A DNA stretch of 64,000 bases from Rubellimicrobium arenae (GTDB lineage Bacteria; Pseudomonadota; Alphaproteobacteria; Rhodobacterales; Rhodobacteraceae), in the NCBI RefSeq assembly GCF_017916275.1, contig NZ_JAFMST010000004.1:310001-374000 (forward strand), written 5' to 3'. The first letter of the stretch is position 1; each line of letters starts with the position of its first letter. Shown piece after piece: positions 54,391 to 64,000 of the stretch. A program made the position numbers and the translations under genes. The notes under the pieces are model-generated. The model was not told where the DNA came from and did not search any database. It saw nothing but the letters and a program-made list of their open reading frames with translations.

Positions 54391-54407
54391 CGGCTGGCAA
54401 CTTCCGC

Positions 54408-54435
54408 GATCACAGCCAAAAAGGGTGTGATCACA
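54408..54435. promoter_or_regulatory. GATCACA/TGTGATC dyads upstream of sucC
   Basis: GATCACA (54408-54414) is inverted as TGTGATC (54426-54432), and the latter extends into a perfect 10-bp palindrome TGTGATCACA (54426-54435). They lie about 100-120 bp upstream of sucC in the 141-bp gap, the least GC-rich part of this area. Probably a binding site for a dimeric regulator of the suc genes, or a hairpin ending the upstream transcript. Confidence 0.45.
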
Positions 54436-54531
54436 ACGGGCGGTTTTTCCACGGATGGCTGCATTTCGTTATGTCGGCGTTCAGAGTCTTGTGGTTGAAG
54501 GACCCCGCGACGACCAACACGGGACCCTGCC

Positions 54532-55725
54532 ATGAACATCCACGAGTATCAGGCCAAGGAGCTGCTCCGCGCTGCGGGGGCCCCTGTGGGCGACGGCCGC
54601 GTCGTGCTGCGCGCCGAAGAGGCCAAGACCGCCGCCGGCCAGATCGACGGCCCCATCTGGGTCGTGAAGGCGCAGATCCACGCGGGCGGCCGCGGCAAGG
54701 GCAAGTTCAAGGAAGCCGACGCCGGCGAGAAGGGCGGCGTCCGCATCGCCAAGTCCACCGAGGAAGCCGAGATGGAGGCGCAGCGGATGCTGGGCCGGAC
54801 GCTCGTCACCAAGCAGACGGGCGAGGCCGGCAAGCAGGTCAACCGCGTCTACATCGAGGATGGGGCCGACATCGCCCGCGAGCTGTATCTCGCGCTGCTC
54901 GTGGATCGCGCCACGTCGCGGATCGCCTTCGTCTGCTCCCAGGAAGGCGGCATGGACATCGAGGAGGTCGCGGCCTCCACGCCCGACCGCATCCTGACCC
55001 TCACCGTCGATCCGGCGACCGGCTACCAGGCCTATCACGGCCGCCGCATCGCCTACGCGCTGGGCCTCACCGGCGGCCAGGTCAAGCAATGCGTCGCCCT
55101 GATGGGCAAGCTGTACGACCTCTTCGTGTCCAAGGACATGGAGATGCTCGAGATCAACCCCCTGATCGTGACGCAGGCGGGCAACCTTCACTGCCTCGAC
55201 GCCAAGGTGGGCTTCGACAACAACGCGCTCTTCCGCCACGCCGACATCGCGGCGCTGGCCGACGACACCGAGGTCGACCCCAAGGAACTGGCCGCGCAGA
55301 AGTTCGACCTGAACTACATCGCGCTCGACGGCGACATCGGCTGCATGGTGAACGGCGCCGGTCTCGCCATGGCGACCATGGACATCATCAAGCTTTACGG
55401 CGCGGAACCGGCGAACTTCCTCGACGTGGGCGGCGGCGCCACCAAGGAAAAGGTGACCGAGGCCTTCAAGATCATCACCTCGGACCCCAACGTGAAGGGG
55501 ATCCTGGTCAACATCTTCGGCGGCATCATGCGCTGCGACATCATCGCGGAAGGCATCATCGCCGCGGTCAAGGAGGTCGGCCTCCAGGTGCCGCTCGTGG
55601 TCCGTCTCGAAGGGACCAACGTCGACCTGGGCAAGCAGATCATCCGGGACTCGGGGCTCAACGTGATCCCGGCGGACGATCTATCGGATGCGGCCGAGAA
55701 GGTCGTCAAGGCAGTCAGGGGCTAA
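54532..55725 (+). CDS. sucC: Succinyl-CoA synthetase beta subunit
   Basis: A 397-residue ATP-grasp subunit that binds nucleotide and, with SucD, converts succinyl-CoA to succinate with ATP/GTP formation. It begins [36 protein letters not shown] is the ATP-grasp loop, LEINPLIVT the metal-binding region, and [19 protein letters not shown] with [11 protein letters not shown] the CoA/phosphate end. First gene of the suc operon, four bases from sucD. Confidence 0.97.
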   Translation: MNIHEYQAKELLRAAGAPVGDGRVVLRAEEAKTAAGQIDGPIWVVKAQIHAGGRGKGKFKEADAGEKGGVRIAKSTEEAEMEAQRMLGRTLVTKQTGEAGKQVNRVYIEDGADIARELYLALLVDRATSRIAFVCSQEGGMDIEEVAASTPDRILTLTVDPATGYQAYHGRRIAYALGLTGGQVKQCVALMGKLYDLFVSKDMEMLEINPLIVTQAGNLHCLDAKVGFDNNALFRHADIAALADDTEVDPKELAAQKFDLNYIALDGDIGCMVNGAGLAMATMDIIKLYGAEPANFLDVGGGATKEKVTEAFKIITSDPNVKGILVNIFGGIMRCDIIAEGIIAAVKEVGLQVPLVVRLEGTNVDLGKQIIRDSGLNVIPADDLSDAAEKVVKAVRG

Positions 55726-55729
55726 GCGG

Positions 55730-56611
55730 ATGTCCATCCTCGTCAACGAAAACACCAAGGTCATCTGCCAGGGCTTCACCGGCTCGCAGGGGACCTTCCA
55801 CTCCGAACAGGCCATCGCCTACGGCACCAGGATGGTCGGCGGCGTCACGCCCGGCAAGGGCGGCTCCACGCACCTGGACCTCCCCGTCTTCGACACCGTC
55901 CGCGAGGCGGTGGACCGGACCGGCGCCGACGCGAGCGTGATCTACGTCCCGCCGCCCTTTGCCGCCGACTCGATCCTCGAGGCCATCGATGCCGAGATCC
56001 CGCTCGTCGTCTGCATCACCGAGGGCATCCCCGTCCTCGACATGATGAAGGTCAAGCGCGCCCTCCTCGGCTCGCGCACGCGGCTCATCGGGCCGAACTG
56101 CCCGGGCGTCATGACCCCCGACGCCTGCAAGATCGGCATCATGCCGGGCTCCATCTTCCGGCGCGGCTCCGTGGGCGTCGTGTCCCGCTCGGGCACCCTC
56201 ACCTACGAGGCGGTCAAGCAGACCTCCGACGTGGGCCTGGGCCAGTCCACCGCCGTGGGCATCGGCGGCGACCCCATCAAGGGGACCGAGCATATCGACG
56301 TCCTCGAGATGTTCCTCGCCGACCCCGAGACCCAGTCGATCATCATGATCGGCGAGATCGGCGGCTCGGCCGAGGAGGAGGCGGCCCAATTCCTCGCCGA
56401 CGAGAAGAAGCGCGGCCGCTGGAAGCCGACCGCGGGCTTCATCGCGGGCCGCACCGCGCCCAAGGGCCGCCGGATGGGCCATGCCGGCGCCATCGTCTCG
56501 GGCGGCAAGGGCGACGCGGAATCCAAGATCGAGGCCATGAAGTCGGCCGGGATCGTCGTGGCCGACAGCCCCGCCGGCCTGGGCGAGGCCGTCCTCAAGG
56601 CGATCGGCTGA
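55730..56611 (+). CDS. sucD: Succinyl-CoA synthetase alpha subunit
   Basis: A 293-residue subunit with the CoA-binding Rossmann domain ([19 protein letters not shown]) and the phosphohistidine in [17 protein letters not shown] (His in GHAGA). [10 protein letters not shown] and [12 protein letters not shown] are family signatures. The start lies four bases after the sucC stop. A 112-bp gap with a hairpin separates it from sucA. Confidence 0.97.
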   Translation: MSILVNENTKVICQGFTGSQGTFHSEQAIAYGTRMVGGVTPGKGGSTHLDLPVFDTVREAVDRTGADASVIYVPPPFAADSILEAIDAEIPLVVCITEGIPVLDMMKVKRALLGSRTRLIGPNCPGVMTPDACKIGIMPGSIFRRGSVGVVSRSGTLTYEAVKQTSDVGLGQSTAVGIGGDPIKGTEHIDVLEMFLADPETQSIIMIGEIGGSAEEEAAQFLADEKKRGRWKPTAGFIAGRTAPKGRRMGHAGAIVSGGKGDAESKIEAMKSAGIVVADSPAGLGEAVLKAIG

Positions 56612-56667
56612 CGCGCGCGAACGTGAGCGGCCCCGGGTCGTTCGACGGACCTGCAACCTTTATCTCC

Positions 56668-56691
56668 CGGCAGGAGTTTCGACCCCTGCCG
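56668..56691 (+). promoter_or_regulatory. Hairpin in the sucD-sucA gap
   Basis: CGGCAGG (56668-56674) pairs perfectly with CCTGCCG (56685-56691) over a 10-nt loop, followed by CCCCTTTCCC. It may partly terminate the sucCD message or mark an RNA-processing site, letting sucCD and sucAB levels differ. Confidence 0.5.
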
Positions 56692-56723
56692 CCCCTTTCC
56701 CGGAAGCCCTTCGAGGTGACCCC

Positions 56724-59669
56724 ATGACCGACCAGCCGTCCAACGACCAGTTCCGCGCCTCCTCGTTCCTGCAGGGCGGAAACGCCGCCTACATCGAGGG
56801 GCTGCACGAATCCTACCAGCGCGACCCCGGTTCGGTGGACCAGAGCTGGCGCGACTTCTTCGCCGCCCTGGCCGAGCCGGCCGCCGCCGCCCCGTCCTGG
56901 GCGCGGTCGGACTGGCCGCCGATGCCCACGGACGACCTGACCGCCGCCCTGACCGGCCAGTGGCCCGCCGCGCCCGAGTCCAAGGCCGCCGGCGACAAGG
57001 TCAAGGCCAAGGCCGCCGAAAAGGGCGTGACCCTGTCCGACGCGCAGGTGCGCCAGGCCGTGCTGGATTCGATCCGCGCGCTCATGCTGATCCGCGCCTA
57101 CCGGATCCGGGGCCACCTGATCGCCGACCTCGACCCGCTCGGGATGCGCGACGGCACCCCCCATCCGGAGCTGGACCCCGCCTCCTACGGGTTCACGGGC
57201 GCGGACATGAACCGGCCGATCTTCATCGACAACGTGCTGGGGCTCGAGATCGCGACCATGTCGCAGATCCTCGACATCGTGCGGCGGACCTACTGCGGCA
57301 CCTTCGCCATGCAGTACATGCATATCTCGAACCCCGCCGAGGCCGCCTGGCTCAAGGAGCGGATCGAGGGCTACGGCAAGGAGATCACCTTCACCCAGAA
57401 CGGGCGCAAGGCGATCCTGAACAAGCTCGTGGAGTCCGAGGGCTTCGAGAAGTTCCTCCACGTCAAGTACACGGGCACCAAGCGCTTCGGCCTCGACGGC
57501 GCCGAGGCGCTGATCCCCGCCATGGAGCAGATCATCAAGCGCGGCGGCGCCCTGGGCGTCCAGGAAATCGTCATCGGGATGCCCCACCGGGGCCGCCTGA
57601 ACATCCTCGCCAACGTGATGAGCAAGCCCTTCCGCGCCATCTTCCACGAATTCCAGGGCGGCTCCTACAAGCCCGACGACGTGGATGGCTCGGGCGACGT
57701 GAAGTACCATCTCGGCGCGTCCAGCGACCGGGAGTTCGACGGCAACAAGGTCCACCTGTCGCTGACGGCCAACCCGTCCCACCTCGAGGCGGTGAACCCC
57801 GTCGTCCTGGGCAAGGTCCGCGCCAAGCAGGACCAGCTCCACGACGCCGACCGCATCAAGGTGCTGCCGATCCTGCTGCACGGCGACGCGGCCTTCGCCG
57901 GCCAGGGCGTCGTGGCGGAATGCTTCGGCCTGTCGGGCCTGCGCGGCCATCGCACCGGCGGCACCATCCATATCGTGGTGAACAACCAGATCGGCTTCAC
58001 CACCGCGCCGCACTTCTCGCGGTCGTCCCCCTACCCGACCGACATCGCCCTGATGGTCGAGGCGCCGATCTTCCACGTCAACGGCGACGACCCCGAGGCC
58101 GTGGTCCACGCCGCCAAGGTGGCGGTCGAGTTCCGGCAGAAGTTCCACAAGGACGTCGTCATCGACATGTTCTGCTACCGGCGCTTCGGCCACAACGAGG
58201 GCGATGAGCCCATGTTCACCAATCCGGCGATGTACAACCGGATCAAGAAGCAGAAGACGACCCTCACGCTCTACACCGAGCGGCTGGTCAAGGACGGCCT
58301 CATCCCCGAGGGCGAGGTCGAGGAGATGAAGGCCCAGTTCCAGGCCCGCCTCAACGAGGAGTTCGAGGCCGGCAAGCAGTTCCGCCCGAACAAGGCGGAC
58401 TGGCTCGATGGCCGCTGGTCGCACATCGAGCGCCAGAACGACAAGGAATACGAGCGGGGCGACACCGCGGTCACGCCCGAAACTCTGGCCCAGGTCGGCG
58501 CGGCCCTGACCCGCGTGCCCGAGGGGTTCGCGATCCACAAGACCGTGGAGCGCCAGCTCGAGGGCAAGCGCCAGATGTTCGCCTCGGGCGAGGGCTTCGA
58601 CTGGGCCACCGGCGAGGCGCTGGCCTTCGGCTCGCTCCTGACCGAAGGCTTCCCGGTCCGCCTGTCGGGCCAGGATTCCACGCGCGGCACCTTCTCGCAG
58701 CGCCACTCGGCCTTCATCAACCAGGAGACCGAGGAGCGTTACTACCCGCTCAACGGCATCCGCGAAGGCCAGGCCCGCTACGAGGTCATCGACTCGATGC
58801 TCTCGGAATACGCGGTTCTGGGCTTCGAATACGGCTATTCCCTGTCCGAGCCCAACGCGCTCGCGCTCTGGGAGGCGCAGTTCGGCGACTTCGCCAACGG
58901 CGCGCAGATCATGTTCGACCAGTTCATCAGCAGCGGCGAATCCAAGTGGCTGCGGATGTCGGGGCTCGTGATGCTCCTGCCCCACGGCTTCGAGGGCCAG
59001 GGACCCGAGCACTCCTCGGCCCGGCTCGAACGGTTCCTGCAGATGTGCGGCCAGGACAACTGGATCGTGGCCAACTGCACGACGCCGGCGAACTACTTCC
59101 ACATCCTGCGGCGGCAGGTGCATCGCGGCTTCCGCAAGCCGCTGGTCCTTATGACGCCCAAGTCGCTGCTGCGCCACAAGCTGGCGGTGTCCCGGTCCGA
59201 GGATTTCACGACCGGCTCCTCCTTCCACCGGATCCTGTGGGACGACGCGGAAAAGGGGAACTCGTCGATCACGCTCAAGGCCGACGACCAGATCCGGCGC
59301 GTCGTGCTCTGCTCGGGCAAGGTCTACTACGACCTTCTCGAGGAACGGGACGCCCGCGGCCTCGACGACGTCTACCTCCTGCGGGTCGAGCAGTTCTACC
59401 CCTTCCCGGCCCATTCCCTCGTCAAGGAGCTGTCGCGCTTCAAGAACGCCGAGATGATCTGGTGCCAGGAGGAGCCCAAGAACCAGGGCGCCTGGACCTT
59501 CATCGAGCCCAACATCGAATGGGTTCTCCAGCGCATCGAAGCCAAGCGCACGCGGCCCGTCTATGTCGGCCGTCCCGCCTCGGCGAGCCCGGCCACCGGC
59601 CTCGCCTCCAGCCACAAGGCCCAGCAACAGGCGCTCGTGGACGAAGCGCTGACCATCGAAGGAAAGTAA
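56724..59669 (+). CDS. sucA: 2-Oxoglutarate dehydrogenase E1 component
   Basis: A 981-residue thiamine-diphosphate enzyme that decarboxylates 2-oxoglutarate and transfers succinyl to the lipoyl group of E2. The N-terminal E2-binding segment is SFLQGGNAAYIEGLHESYQRDPGSVD. GMPHRGRLNILANV, and GDAAFAGQGVVAECFGLSGL with VVNNQIGFTT form the ThDP/Mg site. The C-terminal part has HGFEGQGPEHSSARLERFLQ. Start ATG 56724 has GAGGTGACC just upstream. sucB begins six bases after the stop. Confidence 0.97.
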   Translation: MTDQPSNDQFRASSFLQGGNAAYIEGLHESYQRDPGSVDQSWRDFFAALAEPAAAAPSWARSDWPPMPTDDLTAALTGQWPAAPESKAAGDKVKAKAAEKGVTLSDAQVRQAVLDSIRALMLIRAYRIRGHLIADLDPLGMRDGTPHPELDPASYGFTGADMNRPIFIDNVLGLEIATMSQILDIVRRTYCGTFAMQYMHISNPAEAAWLKERIEGYGKEITFTQNGRKAILNKLVESEGFEKFLHVKYTGTKRFGLDGAEALIPAMEQIIKRGGALGVQEIVIGMPHRGRLNILANVMSKPFRAIFHEFQGGSYKPDDVDGSGDVKYHLGASSDREFDGNKVHLSLTANPSHLEAVNPVVLGKVRAKQDQLHDADRIKVLPILLHGDAAFAGQGVVAECFGLSGLRGHRTGGTIHIVVNNQIGFTTAPHFSRSSPYPTDIALMVEAPIFHVNGDDPEAVVHAAKVAVEFRQKFHKDVVIDMFCYRRFGHNEGDEPMFTNPAMYNRIKKQKTTLTLYTERLVKDGLIPEGEVEEMKAQFQARLNEEFEAGKQFRPNKADWLDGRWSHIERQNDKEYERGDTAVTPETLAQVGAALTRVPEGFAIHKTVERQLEGKRQMFASGEGFDWATGEALAFGSLLTEGFPVRLSGQDSTRGTFSQRHSAFINQETEERYYPLNGIREGQARYEVIDSMLSEYAVLGFEYGYSLSEPNALALWEAQFGDFANGAQIMFDQFISSGESKWLRMSGLVMLLPHGFEGQGPEHSSARLERFLQMCGQDNWIVANCTTPANYFHILRRQVHRGFRKPLVLMTPKSLLRHKLAVSRSEDFTTGSSFHRILWDDAEKGNSSITLKADDQIRRVVLCSGKVYYDLLEERDARGLDDVYLLRVEQFYPFPAHSLVKELSRFKNAEMIWCQEEPKNQGAWTFIEPNIEWVLQRIEAKRTRPVYVGRPASASPATGLASSHKAQQQALVDEALTIEGK

Positions 59670-59675
59670 GGAACC

Positions 59676-60968
59676 ATGGCCATCGAAGTCCGCGTGCCCG
59701 CGCTGGGTGAAAGCGTCACCGAGGCGACCGTCGCCACCTGGTTCAAGAAGCCGGGCGACACGGTCGCCGCCGACGAGATGCTCTGCGAGCTCGAGACCGA
59801 CAAGGTGACGGTCGAGGTTCCGGCGCCCGCCGCCGGCACGCTGGGCGACATCGTCGCCGCCGAAGGGTCGACCGTCGGCCCCAACGCGCTGCTCGCGACG
59901 ATCTCCGAGGGGGCGGCCGCCGCCCCCGCCAAGGCTGCGGCCCCGGCCGGCGTGGCCACCGCGCCCCAGGACTCGCCCGCGACGCACGCGGCTCCGGTCG
60001 GCGCGCCCTCCGGCCCGGCCAACTACGGACCCGAGCCCACGACCCCGGCCAGCTCCGGCAGCCCCCGCGCGCCCGAGGATGCGCCCTCGGCCAAGAAGCT
60101 CATGGCCGACAACGACCTGTCGCGGGACGCCGTGTCCGGCACGGGCCGCGACGGCCGCGTCATGAAGGAGGACGTCCTCCGCGCCCTGGCCGAGCCCCGG
60201 CCCGCCGCCGCCCCGGCGCCCACTGCGGCCCCCTCCGCCCCCCGCGCGCCCACCGCCGCCCAGGACGTCTCGCGCGAGGAGCGGGTCAAGATGACCCGCC
60301 TGCGCCAGACCATCGCCCGCCGCCTCAAGGAGGCGCAGAACACCGCGGCGATGCTGACGACCTACAACGAGGCCGACATGTCGGCCATCATGGGCCTCCG
60401 GAACGAGTACAAGAACGCCTTCGAGAAGAAGCACAAGACCAAGCTCGGCTTCATGTCCTTCTTCGTGAAGGCCTGCGTCCACGCGCTCCAGGAGGTGCCC
60501 GAGGTCAACGCCGAGATCGACGGCGACGAGGTGGTGTACAAGCGCTACGTCCACATGGGCGTCGCCGTGGGCACGCCCACCGGCCTCGTGGTCCCTGTCG
60601 TCCGCGACGCCGACCAGAAGTCCTTCGCCCAGATCGAGAAGGAGATCGCCGAGCTCGGCCTGCGCGCCCGCGACGGCAAGCTGTCGATGGCCGACATGCA
60701 GGGCGGCAGCTTCACCATCTCGAACGGCGGCGTCTACGGGTCGCTGATGTCCTCGCCCATCCTGAACCCGCCGCAGTCGGGCATCCTGGGCATGCACAAG
60801 ATCCAGGACCGGCCCGTGGTGGTCGGCGGCCAGATCGTCATCCGCCCGATGATGTATCTCGCGCTCAGCTACGACCACCGCATAGTCGACGGCAAGGGCG
60901 CGGTGACCTTCCTCGTCCGCGTCAAGGAGGCGCTCGAGGATCCGCGCCGCCTGCTCATGGACCTCTGA
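59676..60968 (+). CDS. sucB: Dihydrolipoyllysine succinyltransferase (2-oxoglutarate dehydrogenase E2)
   Basis: A 430-residue E2 with one lipoyl domain (lipoylated Lys43 in [12 protein letters not shown]), an Ala/Pro-rich linker, a peripheral-subunit-binding domain (about 140-172: [24 protein letters not shown]), a second Ala/Pro linker, and a C-terminal catalytic domain with His401 and Asp405 in [13 protein letters not shown]. It transfers succinyl from E1 to CoA and forms the core of the complex. AAGGA precedes the ATG. Confidence 0.97.
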   Translation: MAIEVRVPALGESVTEATVATWFKKPGDTVAADEMLCELETDKVTVEVPAPAAGTLGDIVAAEGSTVGPNALLATISEGAAAAPAKAAAPAGVATAPQDSPATHAAPVGAPSGPANYGPEPTTPASSGSPRAPEDAPSAKKLMADNDLSRDAVSGTGRDGRVMKEDVLRALAEPRPAAAPAPTAAPSAPRAPTAAQDVSREERVKMTRLRQTIARRLKEAQNTAAMLTTYNEADMSAIMGLRNEYKNAFEKKHKTKLGFMSFFVKACVHALQEVPEVNAEIDGDEVVYKRYVHMGVAVGTPTGLVVPVVRDADQKSFAQIEKEIAELGLRARDGKLSMADMQGGSFTISNGGVYGSLMSSPILNPPQSGILGMHKIQDRPVVVGGQIVIRPMMYLALSYDHRIVDGKGAVTFLVRVKEALEDPRRLLMDL

Positions 60969-61032
60969 TGGAGCCTGGGGCCGCGCGGGCTACTTACCTT
61001 GCGCGACCCCTCCCGTCCAAGGACCCAAGGCC

Positions 61033-61278
61033 ATGATGCAGCTCCTCTGCCAGCTCGACACCAACGACTTCCCCGGCTGGAAGCGCGACTTCGACACCGA
61101 ATCCGGCGAACGGATGGAGGCGGGGCTCACCCTGCTCCAGATGTGGCGCGACGCCGACTCGCGGTCGCGGGTCTTCCTCCTGTTCCAGGTCGGCCACCGC
61201 CCGCAGGCGGAACAATGGCTCCGCAAGGAGCAGGGTTTCGGCGGACCGATGACCGCGACATTCCTGGAGACGGCATGA
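61033..61278 (+). CDS. Small hypothetical protein in the suc operon
   Basis: An 81-residue, probably cytoplasmic protein with an alpha/beta appearance: QLLCQLDTNDFPGWKRDFD, MEAGLTLLQMWRDAD, and RVFLLFQVGHRPQAEQWLR. It looks like a small dimeric ferredoxin-like domain, but that is a guess from hydrophobic pattern. AAGG lies upstream; a second ATG one codon later is equally possible. Coupled by ATGA to the MAPEG gene. Confidence 0.65.
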   Translation: MMQLLCQLDTNDFPGWKRDFDTESGERMEAGLTLLQMWRDADSRSRVFLLFQVGHRPQAEQWLRKEQGFGGPMTATFLETA

Positions 61279-61667
61279 CCTCCGAACTCACCGCCCTCGT
61301 CATCGCGGCCTTCATTCAGGTCCTCCACATCGGCGTGTCCGGCTACTTCATGAACCGGACGCCCGAGGGGAAGGCCTGGAACATGTCCCCGCGCGACACG
61401 CCCCGCGACCCCGGCATCAAGGGCGGCCGGGCCCTGCGCGCGGCCGACAACCACCAGACCGCGCTCCTGCTGTTCGCGACCGCGATCCTGACCCTGGCCG
61501 TCACGAACCAGTTCACCGGCTGGACCGCGACGCTGGCCTGGATCTACATCGCGGCGCGGCTCCTCTACATTCCCGCCTATGTCCAGGGCTGGTCGCCGCT
61601 CCGGTCGATCATCTGGATGGTAGGCTTTGCGGCGACGGCGCTCCTGCTCCTGGCCGCCCTGTTCTGA
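61275..61667 (+). CDS. MAPEG-family membrane protein
   Basis: A 130-residue protein with four hydrophobic segments and the MAPEG pattern: RALRAADNHQTALLLFATAIL (N-H in the second helix region) and IYIAARLLYIPAYVQG (Arg and Tyr of the third helix), followed by SIIWMVGFAATALLLLAALF. MAPEG proteins include glutathione-dependent membrane transferases. Why one sits between sucB and lpdA is unclear. lpdA starts 16 bases after it. Confidence 0.85.
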   Translation: MTSELTALVIAAFIQVLHIGVSGYFMNRTPEGKAWNMSPRDTPRDPGIKGGRALRAADNHQTALLLFATAILTLAVTNQFTGWTATLAWIYIAARLLYIPAYVQGWSPLRSIIWMVGFAATALLLLAALF

Positions 61668-61683
61668 CTGACTGGAGACCAAG

Positions 61684-63072
<1,389 letters not shown>

Positions 63073-63076
63073 TCCG

Positions 63077-63103
63077 GGCCGCTCCCGCCTGTTGGGGGCG
63101 GCC
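63077..63103 (+). terminator. Hairpin after lpdA
   Basis: GGCCGCTCCC (63077-63086) pairs with GGGGGCGGCC (63094-63103), ten pairs including one T-G wobble, with a 7-nt loop. It starts five bases after the lpdA stop. No T run. Confidence 0.7.
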
Positions 63104-63505
63104 TCCCGCGGCGTGGGCCGAGGTCCTGACCGGCGGCCTGGGACCGATCCCGTGGCCTGTCTCCGCCCGCCCTGTTGCGCGCCGGGCCGTGCCCCGTCCG
63201 GTGCGCCAACCTTTGATTAACCGGAATGCGCGACAACGGGCCCCAAGACCCGGGGCCGCTTGCGCGACCATAACTCTCGCGCGTTCGGAGGGCTCCCCCG
63301 TCTGCTTTTTGCTGGGGATGGAAAAGGGCCCTCATCCCCGACCGGGACCGTTCCGCCGGCCGCCCTTGGCGTCGGCGGGACCTTTTCCCTGCCGCCGCGT
63401 GTCGCGCACACGCCCCCCGCCGACCGGAGTGGCGTCCGGCTCGGCGGCCTGGGAGTTCGTCCCCCTGCGCGGGCCTGTCCCGACGCGCCCGGGAAACGCT
63501 CCCTG
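63104..63505. other. Non-coding spacer between lpdA and aroQ, with dyads
   Basis: No convincing gene: frames here are Pro/Arg-rich and lack ribosome binding sites. It contains an 8-bp dyad GGAAAAGG (63320-63327) / CCTTTTCC (63381-63388) and, overlapping it, GGGGAT (63314-63319) / ATCCCC (63334-63339). A short AT-richer patch near 63210-63225 could contain promoter elements, but I cannot define them. The tandem repeat array follows. Confidence 0.45.
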
Positions 63506-63635
63506 CATCGTCGATACCTATCGTCAGTACCCATCGACGGCAGCCATCGTAGGCGCCCTTCAACGGCATCCATCGCCGGCACCCGTCGACGGCGCCCTTC
63601 AACGGCATCGATCCCCGGCGCTCATCGCGGCCCCC
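63506..63635. repeat. Array of ten imperfect 13-bp tandem repeats
   Basis: Ten consecutive 13-mers follow the consensus CATCGNCGGCNCC: for example CATCGACGGCAGC, CATCGTAGGCGCC, CTTCAACGGCATC (twice, at 63558 and 63597, exactly identical), CATCGCCGGCACC and CGTCGACGGCGCC. The register holds without insertion from 63506 to 63635. The two identical units 39 bp apart indicate a 39-bp (three-unit) higher-order repeat. It lies 71 bp upstream of aroQ. Function unknown. Confidence 0.85.
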
Positions 63636-63706
63636 GTCGACAGGGCCCCCTTCCCGTCCTCCGCGGCGCGGGGCACAACAGCCCGACTCGCAACGGAAGG
63701 CCCGCG

Positions 63707-64000
63707 ATGCCCCTCGTCCTGATCCTGAACGGCCCGAACCTGAACCTCCTCGGCAAGCGCCAGCCCGAGATCTACGGACGCGAGACCCTCGCCGACGTGG
63801 AGCGGGACTGCGCCGCGCTGGGCCAGGACCTGGGCCTCCAGACCCGGCTCCTTCAGTCGAACCACGAAGGGCAGATCGTCGACTGGATCCACGAGGCGCG
63901 CGAAACGGCGCAGGGCATCGTCATCAACCCCGGCGCCCTGACCCACACCTCGGTCGCGATCCTCGACGCGCTCCACGCCTTCGAGGGTCCGGTGATCGAG
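63707..64000 (+). CDS. aroQ: 3-Dehydroquinate dehydratase, type II (3' end beyond window)
   Basis: The first 98 residues are present. Type II dehydroquinase converts 3-dehydroquinate to 3-dehydroshikimate in the shikimate pathway. [20 protein letters not shown] places the active-site Tyr at residue 23 and the lid Arg at 18. [14 protein letters not shown] and [17 protein letters not shown] are the substrate-binding segments. GGAAGG lies seven to twelve bases before the ATG. The C-terminal third (including the catalytic His) is outside the window. Confidence 0.95.
   Translation, partial: MPLVLILNGPNLNLLGKRQPEIYGRETLADVERDCAALGQDLGLQTRLLQSNHEGQIVDWIHEARETAQGIVINPGALTHTSVAILDALHAFEGPVIE

Noticed and set aside
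56595-60878. A minus-strand frame of more than 1400 codons opposite sucA/sucB
   Set aside because: It mirrors two well-supported plus-strand genes, has no ribosome binding site and is low-complexity Leu/Gly/Arg/Ala/His sequence.
63506-63635. CRISPR array
   Set aside because: Units are 13 bp, contiguous and without unique spacers, and there are no cas genes.

Overview
The window is a gene-dense, very GC-rich chromosomal segment. Gene content and order fit an alphaproteobacterium of the Rhodobacteraceae (Roseobacter-type). Evidence for this is the mdh / succinyl-CoA synthetase / 2-oxoglutarate dehydrogenase / lipoamide dehydrogenase cluster, the glnD-murJ pair, the rsmI-yraN pair divergent from a penicillin-binding-protein-activator-like lipoprotein, the TauE/SafE + TIGR02186 pair, an RpoH sigma factor, and many exported or membrane proteins typical of this family. 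No phage, plasmid, IS element, rRNA or CRISPR array is visible. The assignment comes from protein families and synteny, not from a database search.

Layout. 1-3.4 kb: two tRNA-Glu genes, an exported protein, a small RTX calcium-binding protein, an orphan excisionase-type DNA-binding protein and an SH3/DUF1236 protein. 3.5-14.4 kb, minus strand: a catabolic operon with a LysR regulator, a PotDABC-type ABC importer, a PatD-like aminobutyraldehyde dehydrogenase, a glutamine-synthetase-like amine ligase, a VOC protein, a second aldehyde dehydrogenase and an iron alcohol dehydrogenase, most likely for uptake and oxidation of a polyamine or amino alcohol. 14.4-24 kb: UDP-glucose dehydrogenase, an ORF without its own stop, an M3 peptidase, an amino-acid ABC permease and binding protein without ATPase, moeB-dut-coaBC and rpoH. 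24-30 kb: cobU and a CobC-like phosphatase, a GST with a TRASH-like zinc tail, comM, gshB, yraN and rsmI.

30-41 kb: a cell-envelope and nitrogen-control run (lipoprotein, glnD, murJ, a catalytically dead-looking rhomboid, trpS, a Usp, a CPBP protease homologue), then Nfu, tsaB and rimI. 41-47 kb: a BMP-type nucleoside importer directly followed by purine nucleoside phosphorylase, a coherent nucleoside uptake and salvage unit. 47-52 kb: a TauE/SafE exporter with its TIGR02186 partner, a RecD-like helicase, DUF1737, NnrU and two small proteins. 52-64 kb: the TCA block mdh, a conserved exported protein, sucC, sucD, sucA, sucB, two small genes (one a MAPEG membrane protein), lpdA, then a 634-bp spacer carrying a 13-bp tandem repeat array and the start of aroQ.

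Recurrent structure: several genes (at 502, 15976, 18255 minus, 39418, 52149, 53191) have their Shine-Dalgarno bases inside a short, mostly perfect hairpin just before the start codon. Together with the repeat array before aroQ, the nested inverted repeat at 38743-38832, the GST-TRASH fusion, the pseudo-rhomboid and the incomplete gamma-glutamylation operon, these are the points most worth a second look.
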